A DNA stretch of 64,000 nt from Fragilaria crotonensis (Eukaryota; Bacillariophyta; Fragilariophyceae; Fragilariales; Fragilariaceae): assembly GCA_022925895.1 (NCBI GenBank), contig JAKSYS010000247.1, positions 1 through 64,000 on the forward strand, written 5' to 3'. Shown here one piece after another: positions 26,674 through 37,556 of this stretch (positions are counted from its first letter, which is position 1; each line of letters opens with the position of its first letter). A model generated the notes under the pieces. It saw only the letters and a program-made list of their open reading frames with translations, searched no databases and had not been told where the DNA came from. Position numbers and translations under genes: made by a program.

Positions 26674-29032
26674 ATGACACCCAAGAAGACCAAGGGTGCT
26701 TTGAAATTTCATCAAGATTGGGAGGTGAAGTATGCTGTGCAGATTTGCGCACGTGATCCGGTGTCAAAAGATGTGACGAGTGTGGTGTGTTTGATGTGCA
26801 CAAACTTCGGCCGTGACGATGGTGACGCTCCTGACCGCAAGCAAAGAGGACATCAAATGATAAATACTACACAGCTCCATGGCGCTCTGATAACTTTGTC
26901 AGCCATCTTCGAACGCAGCATGCAACAATGTGGGAGGAGTATAAGAAGCTCACACGAAGAAAGAAATCTTTCTTTGTCACAACCGAAGCACCGGAGGCAG
27001 TGAACCTACGTTCCTTTGTTCAACCAGAAGCAAGTGTCAAGGCTAAGATTATTGCAAAGCAGAAGTGTTCCTTTGTCATTGATGGAGATATTGTGTCGAA
27101 AATAATTGCTGATTTACTTCTGACTCCGGCAGCAAGAACAACTGAAGGTGGAGATGCAGACGAGGTTCTTGACGATGACCCAGATGTATCCAATGCATCC
27201 TCGCTATCATCCGTAGCTAGGTCAGAAGGAGAGGAAGGTAATGACAATACTGATGAGCTGCCTACTAACAGTGATCACTTTCTCGTGTTGGAAAAGAAAA
27301 GAATCCTGAAAATGTTCGTGTATAACCCTGAAGATGATATGTACACTGCAAAGGTGAACTCCGTACTCAAATTGAACCTTGTGGCCAAATTTGTTGCGAT
27401 TGGAGTGTCATTCCGCCAAGCCAGTAAGTTATACCATTCGGTAAAAGAAGAAACAGGCATGGGCTCATTGGGATCAGTCAATGATTATGAAGTTGGACAG
27501 CTTTGTCGCATCGTGTGTGCAGTCAAGAATCTACAGTACCTCAAAGAGCTCTTCAAGAAGATTTGGGCCTTCTCAATTGGACTTGACGCTGGAAATAATG
27601 CAGGTTCATCATACCTTGACATCCGGATGCGCTGCTACTTTAAAGGTGACCTTCAGAATCTTCACCTATTGGCTATTCCAATGCGAGCGACACACTGGTG
27701 AATACCAGTTCAACCTAGTAGTAACTCTTCTGGATGTTCTCGCTCCAAATTGGAGACACCAGCTGATTGGAATTGCAACAGATGGTGCGTCAACCATGAC
27801 AGGTTGCGTTAAGGGTACGAGCACTCGTTTATCAAAAGAATGTCATTCTCGCATCTTCCGAATCTGGTGTGGCGCACACAACTTGATCTCGTGATGAAGC
27901 GAGCATTCAACAAGCTATGCAACGAGAGATTCCTTGACACACTCACAAGTGTCACGGGGCACTGCGACGTCAGCAGAATTTGATTGCCGACATGAAGTCA
28001 ACATGTCCAACATTCGTCACAACTCGGTGGATGTCAATGGGAAAGCTTTGAAGTGGTTGATTGACAAGCGAGTACGATTGATGAGACACTTCACTGAAAA
28101 AGCCGGCATGCACACCATCCATTGACTGGTGGATTGTTGTTGCAGTAATTTACCCTCTGGTGCAACGTGTTGAAGCAACGTTCACTGCACTTCAAGGTAT
28201 GAACACTCTTGTGTGCGAACAAAAATCACAATTGTCCAAACTTGTTTATGATTTGCAAAATCGGACATGCATTGATGGCCCCATGACTGCTCAAGACCGT
28301 GCTCGGCTTTTCCCACCAACGCCGGAAGAACAGCTTCTTTTGAGTGAGTTCTTCTTTTACAACTCGTACTACGTAACTCGGGTGAAGACAGCTGAAGCCA
28401 TAGAGGAGGCAGGGATGACAGTGCAGATGGAACTTGATCAATTAAAAGAAGCGAGCGGAATCGAAACAGGGTCGCCATACCATGCTGTCCTGAAGGCAGT
28501 GGCATCCTTTGGGCTCATGATTGTAGATGGCGTGTCAAAAATTGTGGCTGAGCAACGTGGTGTAGTTGAGGATGGAGGTGTCCTTGTCATGGATGAGATT
28601 CCCCCTGTTTTACCAGTTGATCTGTGTGGCATGACACCGCGTGATTTTTCCAGAGCATTACAAAATCAGAAGGATCGTCTTTTGGCAAAGGTTTCAGAGG
28701 ATGATATTGAAGCTATTGATGCCCAATTCCGACGACTCAGGATTGCATACCGTGAAGAGACAGGATTGAAAGTGATGTTGGATGCAGTTCACTCCCAGGC
28801 CACACTTCAGGCCTTCAAAGACAGTTGGAGCCCTCTTGGAAAGGAGTATAATGCATTGAAAGAGTATTGTGGTGGCATTGCTAGTGTGATGCCTGGGACA
28901 AGCTCGGTGGAATCCGATTTCTCCCTTATCAATTGGACACGGGATCCACATTCAAAGTCGTTAACAGACTTCTCCTTGGAATCAATTTTACATTGCAAAC
29001 AATACAGAACCTTGGAGAGTCTGTCTACTTAG
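26674..29032 (+). pseudogene. hAT transposase, multiple frameshifts
   Basis: A BED-type zinc finger is split over two frames (V-C-L-M-C, then F-V-S-H-L-R-T-Q-H near 26905). The catalytic region follows in 26928-27701 and then in another frame (F-N-L-V-V-T-L-L-D-V-L-A, then A-T-D-G-A-S-T-M-T-G). The hAT motif W-C-G-A-H is at about 27870. Then come the segment after it in 27934-28125 and the C-terminal dimerisation region in 28160-29032 (S-S-V-E-S-D-F-S-L-I-N-W). At least five frame breaks are needed to connect these. Several are restored by doubling a single C (for example G-A-H-Q-L-D-L-V near 27880 and G-H-L-R-R-Q near 27962) or one A near 28100. The decay may therefore be partly an assembly artefact. 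As written it is non-functional. Confidence 0.85.
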
Positions 29033-29180
29033 TTATTAGTTCATGAGTGTTAAGAAAAGAGTTACTTTTAGGCACTTAATGGCGAGCAAATAGCGTCAAA
29101 CAACCAACTCCCGAATTTAATCCGAAAATAAGTTTTCAAAACTCCCGAATTTAGCTATTTTCGTTATTTTCGGATTTACA

Positions 29181-29198
29181 CGAAAATAATGAGGCCTG
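29181..29198 (-). repeat. Right terminal inverted repeat of hAT element 1
   Basis: CGAAAATAATGAGGCCTG, the exact reverse complement of the left end; followed directly by the target-site copy CTCCCAAC. Confidence 0.93.
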
Positions 29199-29206
29199 CT
29201 CCCAAC

Positions 29207-29533
29207 TCTTGCTCCGTAAGATTACCACACACAACCGTTGCACTCCAGTACTCCAGTACTGCAGATACCGAACACTACTGTACTTTCTCAAATTTGTATC
29301 ATACGCGATCGTACGCCACGGAAGAGTACTTTTATGAATGCATTTAGTCTACGAGGACAGGCTACTCCAGTACAGCTATACTACATGGTTACTGCCATTT
29401 CGAGTAGTAGAGTCGCGTAACAACCAACACACTGTGACCGTCGAACGCGATCGGTATCGTGTTTCTCATCAACAAGTTTTACAGGGCTGCAATCGAAAAA
29501 GCAAGAAGTGAAAGTATTGAGCTCTTTTGACCG
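29207..29533. other. Spacer upstream of the ADHFE1-like gene
   Basis: No gene. It contains ACTCCAGTACTCCAGTACTGCAG at about 29245-29267, the window's typical spacer motif. Confidence 0.5.
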
Positions 29534-30913
29534 ATGAGCGTACGTTCGTCGATCAATAGCCAAATCAGATTACTGGGTTGCAGTCGACGGTTCTCCACAG
29601 ACGATGCACTTGATAGGATATGTGAACTGGCAGCATCAAATCTGCGGTTCGGACCAGGCTCGACCGCAGAGGTAGGAAAAGATCTCGCGGAAAGCTTCAA
29701 GGCCAGTCGGGTTGTTGTATTCACAGACGCCAATATTGAAAAGCTTCCTCCGATGCATGTGCTGTCGGAGTCATTGGAACGAAGTGGGATAGGTTTTTCA
29801 GTGTACAATCAAGTGCGCATTGAGCCGAATGATGTTAGTTTCAGGCATGCAATTGAGTTTTTGAGATTACACGGAGCTTATGACGCCATCGTTGCACTCG
29901 GTGGGGGGTCTGTCATCGATACAGCCAAGGCAGCAAATCTCTATGCGTCTGTCAGGCCCTCAGACTTCTATGACTATGTGAACCCACCCATCGGCAAAGG
30001 ACTACCAATTCCAACGGCAACCCGACTTCCCCCTCTTATTGCGATTCCGACAACAGCGGGCACAGGCAGCGAGACTACTGGCGTGGCAATATTTGATGAC
30101 ACACCTACCAAATCCAAAACAGGCATTGCCAACCGATCGTTGAAACCAACGTTAGGTATTGTGGATCCTGATAATACCAAGACGTTGCCGGAGCGAGTCG
30201 CTGTTTATTCGGGCCTTGATGTACTCTGCCATGCGCTTGAATCATACACAGCGCTACCATTCAACCAACGACCTCGACCAGATTCGCCACTTCTTCGACC
30301 TGCTTATCAAGGTTCAAATCCAATCAGCGATGTGTGGTCCATCTTCGCATTAGAAACATGCGCGACGCACCTCCCTCGCGTGATCCTTGACAACAACGAT
30401 GATTCTCGAGCACAAATGTTGATTGCCAGCTCGGCGGCTGGTTTGGGTTTCGGCAACGCAGGGGTCCATCTTTGCCACGGCATGTCGTATCCAATATCGA
30501 GTCAAGTGAAATCAACATACGTTTCCGATTATGTCGGCGCAGATCATGCCATGATTCCCCATGGCCTTTCTGTTATTGTAGGCGCGCCCGCCGTCTTCGC
30601 ATTCACGGGCATTGCAAATGCCGAAAGGCACGCCAAATGTGCCCGCATCTTAGCAACTGCGCGTGGCGTCGATGGTGGTTCTTTGAACTGCACAAAAGGA
30701 GACTACGCCGGATGCTGGTTGGCAGAGGAAATCAGAGAGCTCTTGCAGGTGGTTAACGTTCCACTCGGATTACATCAGTTCGGCTACACAGAGGCAGACA
30801 TTCCCAGTTTGGTGGAAGGTACACTTCCACAGCATCGAGTCACAAAGATCTCTCCTAGAAAAGTTGGCCGCAAGGAGATAGAGGATCTATTTGTGGCAGC
30901 GATGTCAGCGTAG
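29534..30913 (+). CDS. Hydroxyacid-oxoacid transhydrogenase / iron alcohol dehydrogenase (ADHFE1 type)
   Basis: This iron-containing alcohol dehydrogenase family enzyme is of the mitochondrial ADHFE1 type, which transfers hydride between 4-hydroxybutyrate and 2-oxoglutarate. The 459-residue frame is complete. It shows the nucleotide-binding G-G-G-S-V-I-D-T-A-K-A, and then I-P-T-T-A-G-T-G-S-E-T-T. The metal site comprises the aspartate and histidine in G-L-D-V-L-C-H-A-L-E-S-Y and the histidines in G-V-H-L-C-H-G-M-S-Y-P and H-A-M-I-P-H-G. The D-Y-V-N-P-P-I-G-K-G segment is specific for the ADHFE1 branch. The N terminus (M-S-V-R-S-S-I-N-S-Q-I-R-L) is basic and fits a mitochondrial presequence. 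No intron. Confidence 0.9.
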   Translation: MSVRSSINSQIRLLGCSRRFSTDDALDRICELAASNLRFGPGSTAEVGKDLAESFKASRVVVFTDANIEKLPPMHVLSESLERSGIGFSVYNQVRIEPNDVSFRHAIEFLRLHGAYDAIVALGGGSVIDTAKAANLYASVRPSDFYDYVNPPIGKGLPIPTATRLPPLIAIPTTAGTGSETTGVAIFDDTPTKSKTGIANRSLKPTLGIVDPDNTKTLPERVAVYSGLDVLCHALESYTALPFNQRPRPDSPLLRPAYQGSNPISDVWSIFALETCATHLPRVILDNNDDSRAQMLIASSAAGLGFGNAGVHLCHGMSYPISSQVKSTYVSDYVGADHAMIPHGLSVIVGAPAVFAFTGIANAERHAKCARILATARGVDGGSLNCTKGDYAGCWLAEEIRELLQVVNVPLGLHQFGYTEADIPSLVEGTLPQHRVTKISPRKVGRKEIEDLFVAAMSA

Positions 30914-31032
30914 TGGCATTCTTATTCGCCATGAATGAGCTATGAACTATTGGGGTACTCTTGCACGCTTCGCGAAACGCGGATCGTCCAAGACCTAACC
31001 ACCGGAGATGCAGTTCACACAGCAAGCGCATT

Positions 31033-32307
31033 TCACTTCTGCACAATCCACTTGGACTGCACCGTCGTCACAAAAAGAATTTTCGAGCGTTCCAGTAAGT
31101 TTGTTTTGGTGAAGCTGAGGATCGCGGTGAAATTACTGAACTGTGAAGGGATTTCCCCTGTTAGCATGTTGTCAGAGACACTGAAAATGTTGAGAGTGTT
31201 GGCACTAGATCTGGATGATCTAGATTTGAACAGAACGTCAAGCGAACCAGTCAGCTTGTTGCTTCCAAAATCGGCGTATTGCAACGTAGGTATGCTCAAG
31301 AACCCGGGTGGAAGTCCTCCGGTTAACTCGTTTTCCCTAATGATGAAGTTCTCCATCTTGCGAAAGCTAGAAACGCACGAGGGGATGGTGCCGCTCAAAT
31401 AATTTCCCGAAAGATCCAGCGTCACCAAATGCTTCCCTAGCAAACAAAGCTCCTCAGGGAAGACCCCCTTCAGACCATTCGAAGCTGTTCAACAACGCAA
31501 CGCGTAAGAAAACGACAACCCGGTCCACAGCGAGCCCGCACGAGTACATACCAAGATTAAGCTTGCTAACAGCGAAGTCCCCTGTAGACAATTCTTTACA
31601 CCTCTCGACACCATACCATTTGCAGGAATTCTTCCATAGCGTTTCCCATCCGAACTGTATACCCCAACCCTCCCCCGCGGCAGAACGAAATAAAGCCAGT
31701 AGTGCATACTTTTGCACTACTTGAAGCTTAGGCGTCGGTTCTGTTGAGTCTTCTTCTTGTGCCACAAGATCGGCAAATACCTGTCCTTGATATGTACTAG
31801 AATTCAACAAGATAGCCTTGCTCGTGTGGTTGTCCAAGATATCAAGATGTACCGCTCAGCCTCTGACAAAGGCTTTTCTTCAGTCCCCTGGGAGATGGCT
31901 GCGAGATCTGCGGAACCTTTCCTCCCCGTGCCACTACCCTCGATTCGATAGTAAACGAGAAGCGCGAGACCGCATAGTACCGACGATATAGCCACGAAGA
32001 GACAACAGTATCCCAATCGTAGATGTTTGCGTTTCAGATCCGTTGGAAATGCCGGTTGAGCATCCTCGGACCTTTTCACTGTCTCAATGTATGTATCAAC
32101 GTCAACTTCAAAGAACTCGTCCTCAACCGAGTCGGCATGGGTAGAATCTGATACCGCTAACGGTTCCTTCGACATCAAACTCGTTGTTGACATGATACTT
32201 CTTGATCTCCCCATGATGACACTTCCAAAATCCATCTCGTGATCATAAACGTAGCTAGCATCGTAGCTATTGTCCAACGAGTCGTCGTCTCGGGCGAATC
32301 GCACCAT
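31033..32307 (-). CDS. Leucine-rich-repeat protein with one membrane segment
   Basis: This belongs to the common diatom architecture: acidic cytosolic N terminus, one membrane span, then extracellular leucine-rich repeats. The start is the ATG at 32307 (M-V-R-F-A-R-D-D). The span is L-G-Y-C-C-L-F-V-A-I-S-S-V-L-C-G-L-A-L-L. A -1 frameshift at about 31843 (one G missing on the coding strand) must be bridged; doubling it restores Y-I-L-D-I-L-D-N-H-T. The next segment holds Y-A-L-L-A-L-F-R-S-A-A-G-E-G-W. A 67-base intron at 31485-31551 then joins K-L-N-L to A-S-N-G-L-K-G. Repeats follow, such as L-V-T-L-D-L-S-G-N-Y-L-S-G-T-I-P. The repeat region is short (about four units) and the tail after the last repeat lacks a recognisable domain. 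The gene converges on the ADHFE1-like gene with about 120 bases between. Confidence 0.75.
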
Positions 32308-32848
32308 TGTGCTGCTCTCTTCTGATGAACAATGTTGTTGGCTGTTACTTGCGATGTGGAGCAATCAAGGCCAGTTGCTGGACTGTTGCTATGTTACTCC
32401 GGAGTATGGTATGCGTTTCACTCATTTTCGACGTCACGGCAGGCGTCGGTCGTGTTATAAAATTTGACACAGTGGCGCCAAAGTTGGTCCTTCTCGACAA
32501 GGAAACAAGCAGAATTAGGCAGTGTGACACAAGCTGGGCTAACGACTACGAGTTGGCATGACGCATTACATACATGAAAATCTCATAGTCGAAAAAGTCA
32601 CAACGGATTGTGAATGTATGTTCTTCATCCAACGCACAATTATTGGCCTTTCCCTCCAATCGAAAAATACATGTGTGTTTGCCATTCCAAGGGCGGAATT
32701 AAGCGCCTTGAAAACGTGTACGAGGTGCGTCTACATTGTGTCCTGCCTTGTCGTATAAACTCAACAAAAAAATGTGCAACATTCGAAGTCATATTTATCA
32801 CACCACTAAACAATTCCATCGTGCTACCGTACTTGTACCAGCGCCACC
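32308..32848. other. Divergent promoter region
   Basis: Nothing recognised beyond promoter space between the LRR gene (minus) and thioredoxin (plus). The short frames present are not convincing. Confidence 0.45.
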
Positions 32849-33235
32849 ATGTCAGAGCACACGGATGTTGAGACAGCAGACTCTATCATCCACTGCACGA
32901 ATGCGAACGACTACTACACTGCTCTAGAAACCGCAGGTGATCGCCTCGTTGTCGTCGATTGTTACGCCCCATGGTGCCCTCCATGTCAGCAGATTGCTCC
33001 CATTTTTGAGCGACTCGCCAGTGAATATCCTCATGTTGTTTTCATCAAGGTGGATATGGACCAAGCTGGAGCGAGTCTCAAGTCGGAATTGGGAGTGTGG
33101 GCGCTGCCAACATTTTGTTTCTTTCGACAAGGGAGAAAAGTGGGGTCTTTCATGGGAGCCAACGTTGCCCTGCTTCGACAAGGCCTAGAACATGACGGAC
33201 GCGTGACTATGTGTAGCATGTGCAGTATCCAATAA
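32849..33235 (+). CDS. Thioredoxin with W-C-P-P-C active site
   Basis: A 128-residue single-domain thioredoxin, a disulfide reductase. The start lies in GCCACCATG, a strong context. The active site reads A-P-W-C-P-P-C instead of the classical W-C-G-P-C. The buried aspartate and strand pattern (L-V-V-V-D-C-Y, F-I-K-V-D-M-D) and the cis-proline loop (W-A-L-P-T-F-C-F-F) are all present. It has no leader, so it is probably cytosolic. The C terminus has two further cysteines (M-C-S-M-C), unusual and possibly metal- or disulfide-forming. A proline in the second position of the motif changes the redox potential in engineered thioredoxins, so substrate choice could differ here. Confidence 0.9.
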   Translation: MSEHTDVETADSIIHCTNANDYYTALETAGDRLVVVDCYAPWCPPCQQIAPIFERLASEYPHVVFIKVDMDQAGASLKSELGVWALPTFCFFRQGRKVGSFMGANVALLRQGLEHDGRVTMCSMCSIQ

Positions 33236-33765
33236 CTATGCTTTTCAATCGAAGACAGGTTGTATTTGACAGTGTCCTGCTGCCCCTCGCCAGCCGTGGT
33301 TTTGCGGGAATGCTGGCGGGGAAATGTTCATTGCCCCAACGCGTCGTACGAAAAAAAAACTACATTCGCTACTTGCATGTAGTCGTAAGAAGGGCGGCAC
33401 CTACTAGCAGGGTGAGAAGAGAGCCTGCGGCAAAGTGTGATAGCCATCAAAACAACTTAAACGAAATCTAAGCCCGAGGGGTTCATCCACCGACTGCGTG
33501 TGGAGATGCACAATAACGTCGGAGGGTGATGGCGGCGCTGTTCTTGGTATTCTCAGCATGTGCAGACCACGCTCTTGCCGACACAGTTTGAAAGATACTC
33601 TCCAGCCTTTTTGTTTATTTTAGGTGTGGCTTTGTCAAAGGTATGGCTTTCTTCAGGGCGAACGCCTGACCTGGCTTTCGAATATCTCCGGTAGGACGTA
33701 AAATGTCAACGGCCGAGCAAAATATTTGAGAATGTTTATGAACAAGTAACACCACTAGATGAATG
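33236..33765. other. Spacer between convergent genes
   Basis: No gene. Nothing recognised other than 3' UTR space of thioredoxin and the kinase. Confidence 0.45.
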
Positions 33766-35612
33766 CTAGCCATTTGGTATCTTAGGCTGAGGATTTGTGG
33801 ACATCTCTTCGTGCTGCTGTCGATACCATCGTACTTCGTCGTACGTATGCTGCTTCACTACACCAATGTCCACACTTGGGGAGTTCAGGAAGTCGGGCGC
33901 TTCCAAAGGCGAGCCTTCCCTCTCCAAGTCTTTTCTTCGTACTGCCTTTAAAAAATCGTGCTCCAAAGCTTCTTCCGCAGTACACCTATGCTCAGGATGG
34001 AACTGGAGCATTTTCTTTAGCAGATCAATGGCGCTTGGATCAGCTTTCGGATACAGTGACTCTAGAGGCTTTCCCGTGGAATATGGCAACTGCTTGAGAT
34101 ACTCAGCGGTTTCAATTCCTTCGATATCCTTAGGGGTCCCCACAATGCCAAGAATCACGCTAAGTTGATCCAACAGGTCGTCCTTTTCTTCTTTGCCTGA
34201 TAACGGGTAGCACGAACCACCAGGGAACAGCGGGGATCGGTCTTGGTAATTGCCTTCTTGCATGCTCAAGAGTTCAGCCAAGATGCATCCTAGCGACCAG
34301 ATGTCGACAGCTGACGTATAGGGTTGAACCAGTATCAGCTCCGGTGCTCGATACCACCGAGTCACCACGTGCTTCGTGAGCTGTCGCGTAAGACCGCGTT
34401 TCTGAATTGGAATGGTCAGCATTCATCACCACGTGACCTTTGTCGATGGCACTACATCACACCATGACTTACCGGCGGTGATGCCATACCTGGAGGTAAA
34501 GACTTTGCCTCCGGGTCGTTTTTCTCCATATCTAAAATCGGCTCCACAACGTCGTCCGTTGAATTAGTAGTCGATGGAGTAACAATTCGTGCCAATCCGA
34601 AATCACAGATCTGTTCCATAGAGTTAGGATGAAGCTCAGCCGCAAACATTCAACATTAGGGGGCACGTACCTTGAGAGAGCAATCCTCATTCAGCAGAAT
34701 GTTCGCAGGCTTCTGCTCCATCAAAGATTGAGTGTGGTACGCATTAATGCATTAGAACTGAAAATCCAAACGTCGTGGGCATAACTCTGCGGAAACTCAC
34801 CAAATCACGATGTATTACCGAGGACGAGTGTATAAAGCGAAGTCCAGCCAATATCTGATAAAGAAATGTCTTTGCGGAGAATGCACACGTCAGATAAGAA
34901 ACAAGGTGAAAACATTGCTGAGAAGAATCGACTTACTTGTATGTGCTCAGTTGTTAAATACTGCGGAGACATGATCAATTTATACAAATCGGTATCAACG
35001 TCTGAGGCGGAATAAGGAAGTTAACAACAGCTGGGCGAGTGGAGATCAAAGCAGATGAACCGACTTACATTCGAACACAAGGTACAACTCATGAAATTCC
35101 TCAAGATTCAGTGGTTGCACGACATCGATCAAATTGATGATACATTCATGACCTCGAAGGTTTCGCAAGATATGGATCTCTCTATACAACCGAACAGCGT
35201 CCACTTCTTGTTCAAAGGCAGAGGTAATCCTCTTAATGGCGACGAGCTCCTGTGTCAACATATCTTTGGCTTGTGCCACCTCCCCATAGGATCCTCTGCC
35301 GAGCATGCGCACCAGTTGATACCGTTCCCCTACTGACCATTCGGTAAAGTCATCAGATACGGTCATCGACTTATGAGGCTTTGGTGTTGGCATCGGAGTC
35401 GCTGATTCCTGCATTCTCTGTGCTTGTTCCAAAGCTGCAGCGTTTTGAATCGAGCTCGTCATCAAGGGATCCGACAGGGTTTCGTTCAGAATTCTCCCCA
35501 AGCTCGCTGGCGTTGAGGGTGGAGCTGGGGGGACTTTAGCCACGGGACTCCACCCTCCTGACTTTTGACGCTTCGCCGGAGGGGTCCTCTCGCCATCGGT
35601 ATCTTGGTCCAT
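33766..35612 (-). CDS. Atypical MAP kinase, six exons, TKH in place of T-x-Y
   Basis: This is a serine/threonine kinase of the CMGC/MAPK group. Exons: 35069-35612, 34937-35001, 34801-34854, 34671-34712, 34473-34610 and 33766-34401, all with GT-AG introns of about 65-90 bases and consistent phases; 492 residues. A proline- and serine-rich N terminus of about 100 residues precedes the glycine loop G-R-G-S-Y-G-E-V. The catalytic lysine lies in V-A-I-K-R-I. Further motifs are F-E-Y-V-D-T-D-L, the catalytic loop H-R-D-L-K-P-A-N, and the D-F-G motif. The activation segment is enlarged to about 60 residues and ends T-K-H-V-V-T-R-W-Y-R-A-P-E. The MAPK lip T-x-Y is therefore T-K-H and cannot be dual-phosphorylated in the usual way. 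The start ATG at 35612 is the first one that begins a plausible protein. Confidence 0.9.
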
Positions 35613-36765
35613 TTGGCATGCGAGAATGAAGATACTTGTGGAAGGATTATGGGGGTGAGTTAGTTTGAAGATGACGTGCCATCCAATGATAGCGATACGT
35701 GTGAGGGATGGTGAGGACACCTACGGTACCATGTACTTGTAAATCCAGTATCCTTTGTATCGTTTCACATGCCTGCATGTATCATGTCTACTGACGCGTC
35801 TAACGCACCGACGAAGATCTTTTGGAGGATCTTTCGTGTGAAATTTGGTATTTAGTATAGAATATTTTAGCCCTGAAAATGTTACTGTATTGCCTAGCTT
35901 AAACTTAAACTACTGTACTATCTACTCAGTGGACTGGGTACACAGAGTTTCTATGACTCGTATGATATATTCATTCAAGAATATATATGAGTTACAACAG
36001 TACTCTCTTGTCAGGGGGACAAATGTCATACTATGTCATTCACGTACTCGGTACAGTAATCGTGCGTTGTAAAGTGCGACTGGCAACTGGCGATGGTTCT
36101 GGAAATTCCCCCATCATTCCTCGAGTACAGCCGATGGTACGATTACACAATTACGGATGGCTCCGCCCACTCGAGGACTCGACCTATGATGGAGATCTTC
36201 CGTGCACGATGAAATTGTGGCCTAGTCTTGATGAAGGATCCTCTATAGAATATAGAAAGGATGGCACTTACTATATGGACCTCTGTAGATTCGGGGCACG
36301 CGAAGAAACTAAATGCAGGGGAAGGTACAGTAGCGGGATCTAGAGAAGGTATGGAAACAAAAGCGTAGATGCACGAGATCCCTTTGATAACAGTGGCGTT
36401 ATGTTTAGGGACTAAAAAATGTATAGGAACACTCCTGTGCTATACATCGGTTCTAAGACCGTCGACTCGCGTAATTGTTTTGTCCACATACTTCACTCTC
36501 TCCCTCTCTGCAATCAACAACTGACGACTGCATTGAGTCACACGACGGGGATGCAGTTCGATAGCGTTTCTTGGACTACTGACCGCATGCAATAGGACAG
36601 TATTTTGACAAAAGTTGAGTTGCGTCTCTGTGATGCCCCACTGCTTCGCGACATGCTATAACGGTGCCAAAAGCTAAATCGCAACGCAGCGACCTCGCCG
36701 AGATCGAACGTTTGCTCGAATCATCAGCAGAAGACTGGTTGACAACAGGAATCCAAATCCACATT
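35613..36765. other. Spacer upstream of the kinase
   Basis: No convincing gene. A plus-strand frame at 35987-36343 has no domain and weak composition. Several GTAC words occur at 35720-35740 and 36040-36060. Confidence 0.45.
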
Positions 36766-37556
36766 TCATTGATCAAGTTCCTGTTCCTTCACAACAGTGC
36801 ACACCTTGATCGAGTTCGCATCTGGCAAGAGCATCCAAATCTCTGCTGCTACTTCCCAATCGTCTGTTCGTGCCACTTGTTCGTAGATTCGTTTGCCGCG
36901 GTGGTAGTCAAAGACCATCCCATCAAGATCGTCTCCATAATAATCGCATTCATAAATGGAATCAATAAGCACCATATCCCGCAAACGACGAAAGCCTCGC
37001 AGTTGACCAGCCATGTGCGAGGCGCAGGAGTATTCACTATCTGGCGATCCGCACTGCAGGACAAAGGTCCGCAGAGCCCACGGGGACCCTGGCTCCGACT
37101 TGAGGTGACGCAAAAACAGTTCATCCAAAATTTTGACCGCGCCGCTGAGTTGAAGGTTGGGACCTCCGTTGGGGAGAATGGCATCAGCCGTCCAAGCATC
37201 ACAAATTTCGCCGCTGGAACGTCGCACCAGCGCACCGGCGCATAACAGCCGCTCGTCCTCGGCATTGTCAGGGTCGGTAGCAAACGCTTTGAGGGAAAGG
37301 AGACAAACTTCACCCTCTTCGAGGTTTCCAGCCTGGTCAAAAAATCGTCATCGGCTTCTTCGACCCAAACCTCAAGGAGTGGTGACAATCGGCATGGCAA
37401 GATTCCAGTTCGGCAACCGAAGCGTTGATTGCCAATGGAACGACTACGGTCAATGACAAATCCTTGGACTGCACCGAAGGGAATCATCACCAGCCAAATC
37501 GCTTTGATAATGCTTCTCCTCCTTCGCCAATGGTTGTATTGGCTGAGTGAGTCCAT
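36766..37556 (-). CDS. Hypothetical protein with possible plastid/secretory leader, one frameshift
   Basis: The N terminus (M-D-S-L-S-Q-Y, basic cluster, then I-I-K-A-I-W-L-V-M-I-P-F-G-A-V-Q-G-F-V-I) is a hydrophobic leader. The A-V-Q-G-F-V end resembles the heterokont plastid-import cleavage motif, where a phenylalanine follows the signal peptide. A -1 frameshift at about 37323 is needed. Restoring one C gives L-E-T-L-E-E-G-E-V-C-L-L-S-L-K-A-F-A-T-D, which continues open to the stop at 36766. The rest (A-L-V-R-R-S-S-G-E-I-C-D-A-W, then a conserved-looking L-R-D-M-V-L-I-D-S-I-Y-E-C-D-Y-Y) belongs to no family I know. Function unknown. Confidence 0.5.

Larger units (their letters stand above)
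26477..29198 (+). mobile_element. hAT-superfamily DNA transposon, transposase frame broken
   Basis: A 2722-base element bounded by perfect 18-base terminal inverted repeats (CAGGCCTCATTATTTTCG at 26477-26494, its reverse complement at 29181-29198). The flanking 8-base direct repeats CTCCCAAC lie at 26469-26476 and 29199-29206. The 8-base duplication and CAG-type termini are typical of hAT. The left flank is itself a CTCCCAA heptamer array, so the duplication there is slightly ambiguous. Both ends carry subterminal runs of CCCGAAATT/CCCGAAAATAA words, which may be transposase-binding sites. It sits between the pseudouridine synthase and ADHFE1-like genes and breaks neither. Confidence 0.93.

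Noticed and set aside
36664-37245. A plus-strand frame of 193 codons
   Set aside because: It is the shadow of the minus-strand leader-bearing gene, whose frame shows a leader and an ordered body after one correction.
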